This document shows, piece by piece, positions 26,420 to 34,712 of a stretch of DNA of 64,000 nucleotides. The number at the start of each line of letters is the position of its first letter. The stretch's first letter is position 1. Source of the stretch: SFLA01 sp045595785 (GTDB lineage: Bacteria > Bacillota > Clostridia > Oscillospirales > CAG-382); the NCBI GenBank assembly GCA_045595785.1, contig JAZOBE010000048.1, positions 1 to 64,000 of the forward strand, read 5' to 3'. The notes under the pieces were generated by a model. The model ran no database searches, had not been told where the DNA came from, and saw only the letters and a program-made list of their open reading frames with translations. A program made the translations under genes and the position numbers.

Positions 26420-27343
26420 TTATTTTTCCGGAAGCACCAGTTCAACGGCTCCCTCAAGAATACGGAGCAGGGGGTCGTTCATTAAAATAATCTCTCCGTC
26501 CACGTTAAAGGGAATACGATTTGGGGAGATAAACTGAAGCTCCTTACATTTGCGGTATGTAACTACCTCTTTTACCTTTTCAAGATGCTCGCCCTTCTTA
26601 TAAACACCTACCAGCTTAAGGAACTGACCTCTGCTTACGCGGTCGATACAAATAAAATCCATGTACCCATCGTTAATTTTAGCATAGGGTGCGGCTTTGT
26701 ATGCGCCGCCGTAATAGTTTCCGTTGGCGGCAAGAGCAAACATACAGGACTTTTCTCCGCCGAAAACGTCCTTCCCGTCACAAATAATGGTGTATTTATA
26801 GGTTTCGTATTTAAGGAAGCATTCAACGAGAGACATATTGTATGAGCCTTTTCCACCTAAGGTGCGGCGGTATTTGCCCATTCCGTCTGCCACCGCAGAA
26901 TCAAAGCCTGCGCTTGCCACGTTTACGCTTATATATTCGGTGCCGCTGTGAGTATCGGTAACCAGAATAACGTCAAGGGGAACAGTTTTTCCCTTTGACG
27001 CACGGCGCAGATCACGGAAATCAGAGGGAGCGAGTGAGGGAAACGCCTTTATAAAATCGTTTCCGCTTCCTGTGGGGACTACCGCGACCGAGCAGTTTTT
27101 GTTGCCGGAGCGGACAATTCCCGTAACCACCTCGTTAAAGGTGCCGTCACCTCCGCAGGCGTAAATACGCACGTGCTCATTGGCGTTTTCAAGCTGCTCC
27201 TGCACCTCACGGATAGCGTCCTTGGCGCAAACAGTAACGTAAACGGAGGCGTTTTCAAGACCTAATTTTTCAACCGCCTCGGTTATGACAGAGGAACGGT
27301 CCTTGCTTCCTGCCACCGGATTAAGAATAAAAAGATGCTTCAT
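26420..27343 (-). CDS. Diacylglycerol kinase-family lipid kinase
   Basis: 307 residues. N-terminal LFILNPVAGSKDRS, nucleotide-binding ACGGDGTFNEVVTGIV and VAVVPTGSGNDFIKAF match the DagK/YegS/BmrU family, which transfers phosphate from ATP to diacylglycerol or related lipids. Length fits (about 290-310). Preceded by tmcAL and followed by the YwaF-like gene, all on the minus strand. Confidence 0.92.
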   Translation of the reverse strand: MKHLFILNPVAGSKDRSSVITEAVEKLGLENASVYVTVCAKDAIREVQEQLENANEHVRIYACGGDGTFNEVVTGIVRSGNKNCSVAVVPTGSGNDFIKAFPSLAPSDFRDLRRASKGKTVPLDVILVTDTHSGTEYISVNVASAGFDSAVADGMGKYRRTLGGKGSYNMSLVECFLKYETYKYTIICDGKDVFGGEKSCMFALAANGNYYGGAYKAAPYAKINDGYMDFICIDRVSRGQFLKLVGVYKKGEHLEKVKEVVTYRKCKELQFISPNRIPFNVDGEIILMNDPLLRILEGAVELVLPEK

Positions 27344-28456
27344 TTAATTGGTCTCTCCTTGGATATAGGGTGTGCGGAGCAAAGGGTCGCCGCTGCCGTA
27401 CAGCACACGCAGGACTCGCTCTGCACGAATGGCTTGCTCAAACTGACTGTTTCCGGAAAGGGAGGCAGGCTTTATTCCTATGGAAAAGCCGCTTTCCTTT
27501 GTCATTTGCTTTACGGCTTTTCTGCCCCTTTTACCTGCGGCAAGCAACAGAGTATATGACGGCATCTCTGCCGCCTTGTATTTGGTTATTCCGAAAAGTA
27601 TGCTTATAAGAGCGCGGCGGACACGCGCATCGGTATCGTTGGCGCTTCTGCAAAGGGAAACTATATCCTGCCCGTCAGCACCCACACGGCACGCCTTTGT
27701 GATACGGCCCGCAAGAGATTCGTCTATACCGTAAAGCATAGCCTTGTCCCCCGTGTACAGCTTTGCCGCCACGGCGCAGTAATCCAGTATGGCGCCGTCA
27801 GGCACGGTTTTTTCAAAAAAAGGTGCGGCAGGCACAGGCAAACCATCTGCCGGCACGCCCTTGCTTCTTAACGACCCTGCGGACGAAAAAGCATCGTTTC
27901 TGTCAAAAACACGGTATTTTAGTATATTTCTTACGGAAATTGCCTTTATATACTCCAGCGCAAGTATGTTGTTGGGACGGCAGACGGCATTCGCCCCCTC
28001 GTGCCCTATATCCTGCGCCAAGACAGACTCAAAGGCTTTTGGGTATGAAAGGTTTTTGTTTTCCTTTATAAGTGCGGTTACACGCTGCTCAAAATCCGCT
28101 TCAAGCACACAGGCAGCCGCCTTTTCCACGTAATCTTTGTTTTCTGCACCGAAGAAAAGGGTTTCTATTCCCGTTTCCTCTGCAATATGAACTCCCCCGC
28201 GGGCGAAATCTCTTGCGGAAAGAGAGGAGAAGGGGAAAGGAAGCTCCAGCACCCCGTCAAATCCGCATTCTACGGCGGCGGCGGCACGGAGATATTTATC
28301 TGCGCAGGCGTTCCCCCCACGCTGGACAAGGTTACCGCTCATTATACCGAAAACAGTATGGTGCTCCGCCTTAGCGGAATCGAGCAAAAACTTGTGCCCG
28401 AAGTGAAAAGGGTTAAATTCACATATAACAGCGGCTGTTCCTTTTAATCTTTCCAT
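27344..28456 (-). CDS. tmcAL: tRNA(Met) cytidine acetate ligase
   Basis: 370 residues. N-terminal nucleotidyltransferase-like signature AVICEFNPFHFGHKFLLDSA, then MSGNLVQRGGNACADKYLRAA and GVLELPFPFSSLSARDFARGGV, all typical of TmcAL (formerly YlbM). The enzyme uses acetate and ATP to make N4-acetylcytidine in the tRNA-Met anticodon. Somewhat shorter than the usual 390-410. Divergent from acetate kinase, a pairing that makes sense because both enzymes handle acetate. Confidence 0.92.
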   Translation of the reverse strand: MERLKGTAAVICEFNPFHFGHKFLLDSAKAEHHTVFGIMSGNLVQRGGNACADKYLRAAAAVECGFDGVLELPFPFSSLSARDFARGGVHIAEETGIETLFFGAENKDYVEKAAACVLEADFEQRVTALIKENKNLSYPKAFESVLAQDIGHEGANAVCRPNNILALEYIKAISVRNILKYRVFDRNDAFSSAGSLRSKGVPADGLPVPAAPFFEKTVPDGAILDYCAVAAKLYTGDKAMLYGIDESLAGRITKACRVGADGQDIVSLCRSANDTDARVRRALISILFGITKYKAAEMPSYTLLLAAGKRGRKAVKQMTKESGFSIGIKPASLSGNSQFEQAIRAERVLRVLYGSGDPLLRTPYIQGETN

Positions 28457-28465
28457 AAAAATCCC

Positions 28466-28494
28466 TTGCTTTTATTTTCTAACGGTAGTATAAT
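28466..28494 (+). promoter_or_regulatory. Promoter for ackA
   Basis: TTGCTT at 28466-28471, 17-bp spacer, TATAAT at 28489-28494. It starts only 10 bp from the divergent tmcAL ATG. Confidence 0.7.
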
Positions 28495-28534
28495 TAAAAT
28501 AATGAAAAAAGTCAAGCAAGGAGATATTAATAAT

Positions 28535-29740
28535 ATGTATATTTTGGTTGTTAACGCAGGAAGCTCTTCTCTTAAGTATCAGCTTTTTGATATGGAGGGT
28601 GAGAAGCTGCTGGCAAAGGGTAATGCAGACCGTATCGGTATTGACGGCGTGCTGGAGCATCAGGTTATCGGCAAGGAAAAAACCGCTACTCCCACTCCCT
28701 TCCCCACCCATGCAGACGCTATAAAGAAGGTTCTGGAGGCTATCGTTGATAAGGATACCGGCTGTATTGAGAGTATTGATATGATCGGTGCTGTAGGTCA
28801 CCGCGTAGTCCACGGTGGTCCTTGGCTCACCAAGCCCACTCTGGTTACCGAGCAGTCAAAGGCTGACCTGCGCAAGTGTCTTTCCATAGCTCCTCTCCAC
28901 ACCAAGGGTCACCTTGAGGGTATTCAGGGCTGTGAAGAGGTTATGCCCAATGTACCTCAGGTTCTGGTTATAGATACCGCGTTCCATTCCACCATGCCCG
29001 CAAAGGCATATACTTATCCTATTGCATACGAGGTTGCTGAGAAGCACAATATCCGCCGTTACGGATTCCACGGCACCTCTCACAGATACGTTTCTGCTAT
29101 TGCCAACGAATATCTCGGCAAAGAGGACAGCAAGATTGTTACCTGCCATATCGGTAACGGCTCCTCTATTTCCGCTGTAAGAAACGGCAAGTGCGTTGAT
29201 ACCAGTATGGGCTTTACCCCTCTTGACGGTATTATTATGGGCTCCCGTTGCGGCGCTATCGACCCTGCTATCGTTCCCTATATTATGGAAGCAGAGGACA
29301 TTCCCGCTTCCGAAATGGGCAACTGGATGAACAAAAAGTGCGGTCTGCTGGGCGTTTCCGGCGTATCCTCCGATATGCGTAACCTCCGCAAGGCGCAGGC
29401 TGAGGGTAATGAGAGAGCAAACCTTGCTTCCGATATTCTCACTTACGAAATTAAGAAATTCATCGGCTCTTATGCGGCTGCTATGAACGGTCTGGACTGT
29501 CTGGTATTCACCGCAGGTATCGGTGAGAACGACGCAAGAGTAAGAAGCGAGGTTTGCGCTGATATGGAATTCCTCGGCATTAAGATAGACGAGGAAAAGA
29601 ACCTTAACTACCGTGACCTGCCTCTCCCCGGCGATATTTCCGCACCGGACAGCAAGGTTAAGGTTTGCGTTATCGCTACCAACGAAGAATTGGTTATTGC
29701 AAGAGACACCGCAAATATAGTTGAAGGTCTTAACAAATAA
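28535..29740 (+). CDS. ackA: Acetate kinase
   Basis: 401 residues from MYILVVNAGSSSLKYQLF; RBS AAGGAG. Converts acetyl phosphate and ADP to acetate and ATP, the energy-yielding end of anaerobic fermentation. Family motifs include GHRVVHGG, HNIRRYGFHGTSHRYV, CHIGNGSSISAV, MGFTPLDGIIMGSRCG and FTAGIGENDARVR. No pta gene is adjacent. The stop overlaps the start of the next gene (TAATG). Confidence 0.98.
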   Translation: MYILVVNAGSSSLKYQLFDMEGEKLLAKGNADRIGIDGVLEHQVIGKEKTATPTPFPTHADAIKKVLEAIVDKDTGCIESIDMIGAVGHRVVHGGPWLTKPTLVTEQSKADLRKCLSIAPLHTKGHLEGIQGCEEVMPNVPQVLVIDTAFHSTMPAKAYTYPIAYEVAEKHNIRRYGFHGTSHRYVSAIANEYLGKEDSKIVTCHIGNGSSISAVRNGKCVDTSMGFTPLDGIIMGSRCGAIDPAIVPYIMEAEDIPASEMGNWMNKKCGLLGVSGVSSDMRNLRKAQAEGNERANLASDILTYEIKKFIGSYAAAMNGLDCLVFTAGIGENDARVRSEVCADMEFLGIKIDEEKNLNYRDLPLPGDISAPDSKVKVCVIATNEELVIARDTANIVEGLNK

Positions 29741-30369
29741 TGCTTGCAACGCTGGTATTTGTTTTTGAGATAATCGGTACCGTGGCATTTGCCATTTCCG
29801 GTGCCATTACCGGTCTTAAAAAGAAAATGGATGTTTTTGGCGTGGTCATTCTTGCACTGGTAACCGCAGTTGGCGGCGGTGCAATACGAGATATAGTGCT
29901 TGGCAACACACCGCCCATGACCTTCCGCAGCCCCGTTTACGCGCTGGTTGCTATTGCAACGGGTATACTTGTGTTTATCCCCGCAATACGCAGGCTGCCC
30001 GGCAAAAACCCAAAGCTGTTTGATATATTTTTGCTTGTTACGGACTCTGTGGGTCTGGGCATATTCACGGTAATGGGTATACGCACCGCCATTAACGCAG
30101 GACAAAAGGAAAACCTGTTTTTGCTTGTGTTCGTGGGAGTGGTTACAGGTGTAGGCGGCGGCTTGCTTCGTGATATGATGGCAGGCAACACGCCTTACAT
30201 ATTCGTTAAGCATATTTACGCTTCCGCTTCACTTGTGGGCGCGGTCATTTGTGTGGGAATGTGGAATTTGACGGGAGAAACCGCGGCAATGGTAGTTTCC
30301 GCCGCAGTTATAATAACCATCCGCTTCCTGGCGGCACATTTTAAGTGGAGTCTGCCAAAAGCAGAATAA
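29740..30369 (+). CDS. TRIC/YicG-family (UPF0126) membrane protein
   Basis: 209 residues and seven helices in two related halves. Each half carries a glycine-rich GGGxxRD motif: VGGGAIRDIVLG (near residue 45) and VGGGLLRDMMAG (near 135). The fold is that of trimeric intracellular cation (TRIC) channels; bacterial members are proposed cation or glycine channels. Coupled to ackA by a one-base overlap. Confidence 0.9.
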   Translation: MLATLVFVFEIIGTVAFAISGAITGLKKKMDVFGVVILALVTAVGGGAIRDIVLGNTPPMTFRSPVYALVAIATGILVFIPAIRRLPGKNPKLFDIFLLVTDSVGLGIFTVMGIRTAINAGQKENLFLLVFVGVVTGVGGGLLRDMMAGNTPYIFVKHIYASASLVGAVICVGMWNLTGETAAMVVSAAVIITIRFLAAHFKWSLPKAE

Positions 30370-30374
30370 GATAA

Positions 30375-30674
30375 TACCCCAAGAAACCTGCGGTTTCTCG
30401 GGGACCCCGAAACTAAATACCCCACAAAAGGTTTTCAGATAAGTAGGGGCGATTCACGAATCGCCCGTTACAGACAATATATTTCAATTGAAAACGCTTT
30501 CGCGGGGACCCCGAAAAAAACACACCCCTAAAATCCTTGCGGATTTTTGGGGACCCCGAAACAAAAAATACCCCCTAAAATGCTAACGCATTTTTGGGGG
30601 CCCCGAAACAAAAAACACCCCACAAATCTTCGATTTGCGGGGACCCCAAAGCAAAACACCCCCAGAAATAATAA
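30375..30674 (+). repeat. Array of GC-clamped hairpin repeats, copy F
   Basis: Five units plus a truncated sixth fill the spacer between convergent genes. Each is CCCC, an inner arm of 6-8 nt, a 3-4 nt loop, the complementary arm, GGGG, then ACCCCGAAA. Inner arms differ but stay paired: AGAAACC/GGTTTCT (30381-30397), AAAATCC/GGATTTT (30530-30547), AAAATGC/GCATTTT (30577-30594), CAAATC/GATTTG (30623-30637). The second unit (about 30419-30513) is interrupted by a different palindrome, GGGGCGATTC/GAATCGCCC (about 30456-30475). No coding sequence seen here. Confidence 0.85.
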
Positions 30675-30684
30675 CATCAAAGCA

Positions 30685-30710
30685 AAAAGCACGGAATTAT
30701 CCGTGCTTTT
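30685..30710. terminator. Bidirectional terminator
   Basis: AAAAGCACGG (30685-30694) and CCGTGCTTTT (30701-30710) around AATTAT, with A-rich left and T-rich right flanks, between convergent genes. Confidence 0.85.
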
Positions 30711-30736
30711 TTTGTGTCCTGCTTGAAATAAAAATC

Positions 30737-31282
30737 TTACTTAAAGTCCTTGGGTATTTTGCTCATCGGTTTTTCCAGCAACATCACAATAATTGCGCAG
30801 ACGATGCCGTTGATAAGCACGTAAGGCGCGTTATAGACGATGGAATAAATAAAAGGAGACGCGGTGGTGATACCGTAAACGGTTTCGGATGCGGTGATGG
30901 CGTAAATGGTAATACCGCTTACAAAATGCACGAGAAACCGTACTCCCGTGGCAACAGCCGTGCCGGGAAGAGCTTTTTTGAAAAAGCCTGCGGTGCCGAC
31001 AGCGGCATAAGCCAAAACGTAATCGAACATAACCGAGGGGAATCCCCAGCCGATACCGCCCCAGACGATAGCTTTAAGCAGTCCGAAAACAGCGCCGGTA
31101 GCAATTCCCCACACGCCGCCGCGGCGGAGCGCAAGAATTACCAGAGGAACCATAAGTATATCCAGTCCTCCCCCCTGCATCCAGGCAAAATCCAGCTCCA
31201 GCGGACAAAGTGCCAGCCCGAGCGCTACGGTTATGCCGCATTCGCAGAGTATGAGTAATTTTTCTTTTGCTTTTTTGTTCAT
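30737..31282 (-). CDS. thiT: ThiT, thiamine-specific ECF transporter S component
   Basis: 181 residues, six helices. GLALCPLELDFAWMQGGGLDILMVPL near the N-terminus and YAAVGTAGFFKK with VRFLVHFVSGI in the middle match ThiT, which captures thiamine and works with a shared EcfA-EcfA'-EcfT module encoded elsewhere. The TPP riboswitch upstream strongly supports the assignment. It will supply the cofactor for enzymes such as Dxs (52251). Confidence 0.95.
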   Translation of the reverse strand: MNKKAKEKLLILCECGITVALGLALCPLELDFAWMQGGGLDILMVPLVILALRRGGVWGIATGAVFGLLKAIVWGGIGWGFPSVMFDYVLAYAAVGTAGFFKKALPGTAVATGVRFLVHFVSGITIYAITASETVYGITTASPFIYSIVYNAPYVLINGIVCAIIVMLLEKPMSKIPKDFK

Positions 31283-31322
31283 TTCTTTTGTTAAAGACGC
31301 TTGCTTTATGGTTTATACCGGG

Positions 31323-31369
31323 AAAAACAAAAGATCCGACTTGCCTTTTTTATTAAGAACAAGTCGGAT
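31323..31369 (-). terminator. Attenuator terminator of the TPP riboswitch
   Basis: On the minus strand ATCCGACTTG and CAAGTCGGAT (arms at 31360-31369 and 31334-31343) form a 10-bp stem with a 16-nt loop, followed by CTTTTGTTTTT. It lies between the aptamer and thiT, so ligand binding would favour termination before thiT. Confidence 0.85.
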
Positions 31370-31411
31370 AAATCTTTATCATTTCTCGGCGCAAAGCGGA
31401 AAAGCCGCGCC

Positions 31412-31497
31412 TTTTCTCCCTTCAACAGTATTATCTGACAGGTTCAACGGGTATGATCTCAGCCGTGGGTTATTGTGCCCACAGCACCCCTTAATGA
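31412..31497 (-). promoter_or_regulatory. TPP riboswitch aptamer (THI element)
   Basis: Minus-strand conserved parts in order: GGGGTGC (31490-31484), GCTGAGA (31463-31457), ACCCGTTGAACCTG (about 31452-31439) and a closing GATAATAC region. This is the thiamine pyrophosphate aptamer. It sits about 130 nt before thiT with an intrinsic terminator in between, so it controls thiT by transcription attenuation. Confidence 0.96.
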
Positions 31498-31503
31498 TGA
31501 TAT

Positions 31504-32208
31504 TTAATTGTAATTAATACGGAATTCCACGCCAACCTCTACCGTGTAATCGGATTTATCGGGCTTTACACCGGGAATATAAGGCGGTGTATCCTGATAA
31601 ACGGCGGTAAAGCTGATGGAATATGAAACGGGTGTGCCGTCCTCGGAGACAATATACTCGCAGACAATATTCTTAAACTCGGATTCGTCCTTAACCACGC
31701 TGGCAACACCGCAAATTTCGGGAAGCGCCGCGCCCAAAAGGTCGTATATAACTCCGCTGTTTGTATTGTCCTTGATATAATGGCGGTAAATGGTGCCTGC
31801 AAGGGAGGATCCCGACTCGGTCTTGGTAACCGCTTTCTCATCAAAAACCAGAGGAAGTGCGTATATCATAGACGAGCGAAGGGTTATCCAATCGGTCTCG
31901 CTGTTGACACCGTCAGTATTAAGGACGCCGTCTTTCCAGGTAATTTTGCTTTTACCCAGATTATCGCCAAGGAAGGTCTCTTCTATCTCTGCGGTAAGAG
32001 TTTGGGGGGAATCCGACACGGATACGTCGCCGGAAGCAAGCAGGACACATTTTTTGCCCATCTCCACGCGAAGCGTAAAGCTGTAATCGTTGTACTCCGT
32101 ATCGGCAAAGCCGTCTTTTACCGGTTGGATATGAGTTATATCTGCAGAATCGCAGGATGCAAGAAGCACAAGACAAAGGGTGAGGAGAATTAAAATATAC
32201 TTTTTCAC
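31504..32208 (-). CDS. Lipoprotein downstream of Gld-like ABC system
   Basis: 234 residues with a lipoprotein signal: MKKYILILLTLCLVLLASC, where the lipobox cysteine is residue 19. The mature part is beta-rich, with no family I recognise. Its ATG overlaps the DUF4340 stop by 4 nt, so it belongs to the same operon and may be an extracytoplasmic part of that transporter-like system. A promoter for thiT is hidden in its last codons. Confidence 0.75.
   Translation of the reverse strand: MKKYILILLTLCLVLLASCDSADITHIQPVKDGFADTEYNDYSFTLRVEMGKKCVLLASGDVSVSDSPQTLTAEIEETFLGDNLGKSKITWKDGVLNTDGVNSETDWITLRSSMIYALPLVFDEKAVTKTESGSSLAGTIYRHYIKDNTNSGVIYDLLGAALPEICGVASVVKDESEFKNIVCEYIVSEDGTPVSYSISFTAVYQDTPPYIPGVKPDKSDYTVEVGVEFRINYN
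31507..31535 (-). promoter_or_regulatory. Riboswitch promoter embedded in the end of the upstream gene
   Basis: Minus-strand TTGGCG (31535-31530), 17-bp spacer, TACAAT (31512-31507). TACAAT is also the last two sense codons (Tyr-Asn) of the lipoprotein gene. The predicted start is near 31500, just before the aptamer. Confidence 0.6.
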
Positions 32209-34712
32209 TTTATTTCTTCTCCTGCAAGGAAGGCTTCAAATCTTTCGATAGTCTCCAGCACCTCATAGGTGAGGGTGTAATATCCGCCTGCGCCATCTAT
32301 GGTATAGTAGGCTTTGGTGGAGGTTACGCGGTAGAAGATTATCTCATCCTGCTTGGTCTCGCTCTTTATCTTCAGACGCAGCATTTCACTGCCCTTCTCT
32401 CCGTCAACAAGGTTATACTCGCCGTCACGGGAGATGTTGATTACCGAAACGTATACCTTACGGAAGGTATCCATATCCAGTTCCTTGCCGTTAACGGAAA
32501 CCGTCTTAACGGTGCCGTTTTCGTCCTTACCGAAAACGCAGGTGTAATCCTTGCCGTTAAAGGTAAAGGTCATTTCGTCAAGGTCGTCGATAATCATCAT
32601 AAACAGAGAGGAGCTGAGGTAATCGGTAGGCTCCCACTCCATCCAAGGTGCGGTCTCAAGAGTGATACGTGCGATATAGGGGTTTGCAAACTTGACTTCC
32701 TCACCGTTTTCGGTGGTGGTTATCATAGACATTGCGTAACGGGAGCCGTCCTCCAAGGGGTCGGTAAGCAGGATATCCATTGTATATCCGCCGTATACGT
32801 AATGTATCTGCATTGCAGGGTTGATATCAACGTCCTGCACGCCGTCCTCTGCATAGACGGGATTGCCGTTTTCGTCTGTCTTCCAGGTAGCGAAGCCGAA
32901 ATCAACAAGGTCCTTGTTTTCAACACCTATCTTTACGACCTCATCTCCGGTGAGAACGCAGACAGACATAAGATATTCAACGTATTTGGTGGTGTTAACG
33001 TAAGCGTAGTTTCTGTCCTCAGGCACAAACTCGTCGGTAGTTATCATCCACAGACCGATAAACGCATCTGCAGGGTTAGCGTCAACGTCCCCTGCCATAA
33101 TGCGTATCTCATCGGTAACCATAAGCTTTTTGGTGGAATAACCCTCAATATCGATACGAACGTATTTTACGGGGTCTTCACTCTTAAAGTCCAGATTATA
33201 TACCTTATAGGTGCCGTCCTTCTGGTCCTTAAAGGTATCTGCGCCGTAAAGTGCGGCAGTCTGGAAGGTAGAACCGTCGGTACAAACGTAGATCTCAACG
33301 CTTTCGGGAACGAATGCGCCCTTTGCTTCGTCTCTTACGAAGGGAATTTTAAGGGAATATTCCCCGTTTTTGGAAATACGGTTGGTGGATATCGCCATCT
33401 GGATGGATTCTCCGTCCTTGGAGCCCATACCGATAAAGTTGGTGTCCTTTGTCCAATCCTCATAAACGCCGGAAAGACGCTTAAGGTCGGTAAGCATAGT
33501 GGCAACGTCTGCCTCCGAGTTGGAAAGAACGATGTTGCTGGAAGCCGCCATCGCTCTGCGGAGACGGATGCTTATGCTCTGATCCAGATCACGATAATAG
33601 ATAAGCATTTTATCTATTGAATAAATTGCGTTGGTATCCGAAATGGGATAAACCAATGTAGCAGTAAGGAAGGTTTCGCCTCCTGCGGCAAAGGTGGAAG
33701 CCACGTCTGCGGCAAGCAGGAGATAAACGTGATCCTTTCCGTCATAACGGGCATAGTTGTATGAGCCGGTGGAATCAACGTCGCCGATAATAAGCTTGTG
33801 AGTCTCGCCGTCCATAGTCTCAATAATAACGGTGGCGGTAGAGCCCTCGCCGTCAAGACCGTACTGGGAGAAATCCTTGGGGTTTTTAACCTTACCCTCG
33901 GCGCAGGTGTAGGTGGCGTTTACCACCAGATAAGAGAACGCCTCTGCGTTAAGCTCAACACCCTCCGCACCCTCAACGTAGAAGGTGGAGGATTTTTTAT
34001 CGGGACGGTAGACCTTAAAAGCGGTCTTTTGGTTTTTAACGCTGATAGATTTTACGTCGCTTCTGGTGATGGAAGGATACAGGAAGGGCTTGCCTGTGGA
34101 GGTCACCACGTCACCATCTGTATCATATCCGTCCAGCGCACGGAGAGAAAGGGATATTTTCTCTTTTCCGCAAAGGGAAAGAATGGTGTTTACAAACATA
34201 TTCTCGCCGTCAAAGGCGTAGGGCGTGCCGTCCTCAAGAAAACGGAAGAACTCCTCTTTCTTGAAGGAAACACTTTCGTTTCCTACGGAAATTACGCAAA
34301 ATTCGCTTCCAGTGCCGGTTTTTACCTTGATCTTTCCGCATTCGCCCACAGAAAGTGCAAACTTGTACACGATACTGCCCGTCTTATCAGCGGAAAGGGT
34401 ATCCTCATCGGCAGAGAAGGAAATGGTAGCCTTAAGCTCCTCAAGTGCGTCCTTCCCCTCGGCAGACATAACGTAAAGAGGATCTATCTCCGTTTCGGTA
34501 GCAGGCTCATAGAGGAAGATAAAATATCCTGCGATAAGCACTGCCGCCGCCGCGAGAATTGCAATAATAACAAAGAGGGGGCGTTTGCCGGAAGACTTTT
34601 TGCCTTTACCCGTCTCTCCGCCCTTGGTGGCGAAGGTAGAGTTTTCGGCAGTTATCTCCTCCTCGGGAGTAAAGGTCTCGGCATCTGTATAGATAATATC
34701 GTTGCGCTTCAT
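32205..34712 (-). CDS. DUF4340-domain membrane protein
   Basis: 835 residues: cytoplasmic N-terminus, one helix (about 47-67, with FVIIAILAAAAVLIAGYFIF), then a large external region. Several stretches (SVKNQKTAFKVYRPDKK..., DFSQYGLD, VIIETMDGETHKLIIGD) match the DUF4340 pattern. In Bacteria DUF4340 proteins follow GldG-type genes in ABC-2 operons, as here. Role unknown; probably scaffolds or modulates the ABC complex at the cell surface. Longer than many family members, which are often 300-500 residues. Confidence 0.85.
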   Translation of the reverse strand: MKRNDIIYTDAETFTPEEEITAENSTFATKGGETGKGKKSSGKRPLFVIIAILAAAAVLIAGYFIFLYEPATETEIDPLYVMSAEGKDALEELKATISFSADEDTLSADKTGSIVYKFALSVGECGKIKVKTGTGSEFCVISVGNESVSFKKEEFFRFLEDGTPYAFDGENMFVNTILSLCGKEKISLSLRALDGYDTDGDVVTSTGKPFLYPSITRSDVKSISVKNQKTAFKVYRPDKKSSTFYVEGAEGVELNAEAFSYLVVNATYTCAEGKVKNPKDFSQYGLDGEGSTATVIIETMDGETHKLIIGDVDSTGSYNYARYDGKDHVYLLLAADVASTFAAGGETFLTATLVYPISDTNAIYSIDKMLIYYRDLDQSISIRLRRAMAASSNIVLSNSEADVATMLTDLKRLSGVYEDWTKDTNFIGMGSKDGESIQMAISTNRISKNGEYSLKIPFVRDEAKGAFVPESVEIYVCTDGSTFQTAALYGADTFKDQKDGTYKVYNLDFKSEDPVKYVRIDIEGYSTKKLMVTDEIRIMAGDVDANPADAFIGLWMITTDEFVPEDRNYAYVNTTKYVEYLMSVCVLTGDEVVKIGVENKDLVDFGFATWKTDENGNPVYAEDGVQDVDINPAMQIHYVYGGYTMDILLTDPLEDGSRYAMSMITTTENGEEVKFANPYIARITLETAPWMEWEPTDYLSSSLFMMIIDDLDEMTFTFNGKDYTCVFGKDENGTVKTVSVNGKELDMDTFRKVYVSVINISRDGEYNLVDGEKGSEMLRLKIKSETKQDEIIFYRVTSTKAYYTIDGAGGYYTLTYEVLETIERFEAFLAGEEIK

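Noticed and set aside
30375..30674. Possible CRISPR array
   Set aside because: The repeated units are palindromes of variable inner sequence with short A-rich gaps, not constant repeats with unique spacers. No cas gene is nearby.
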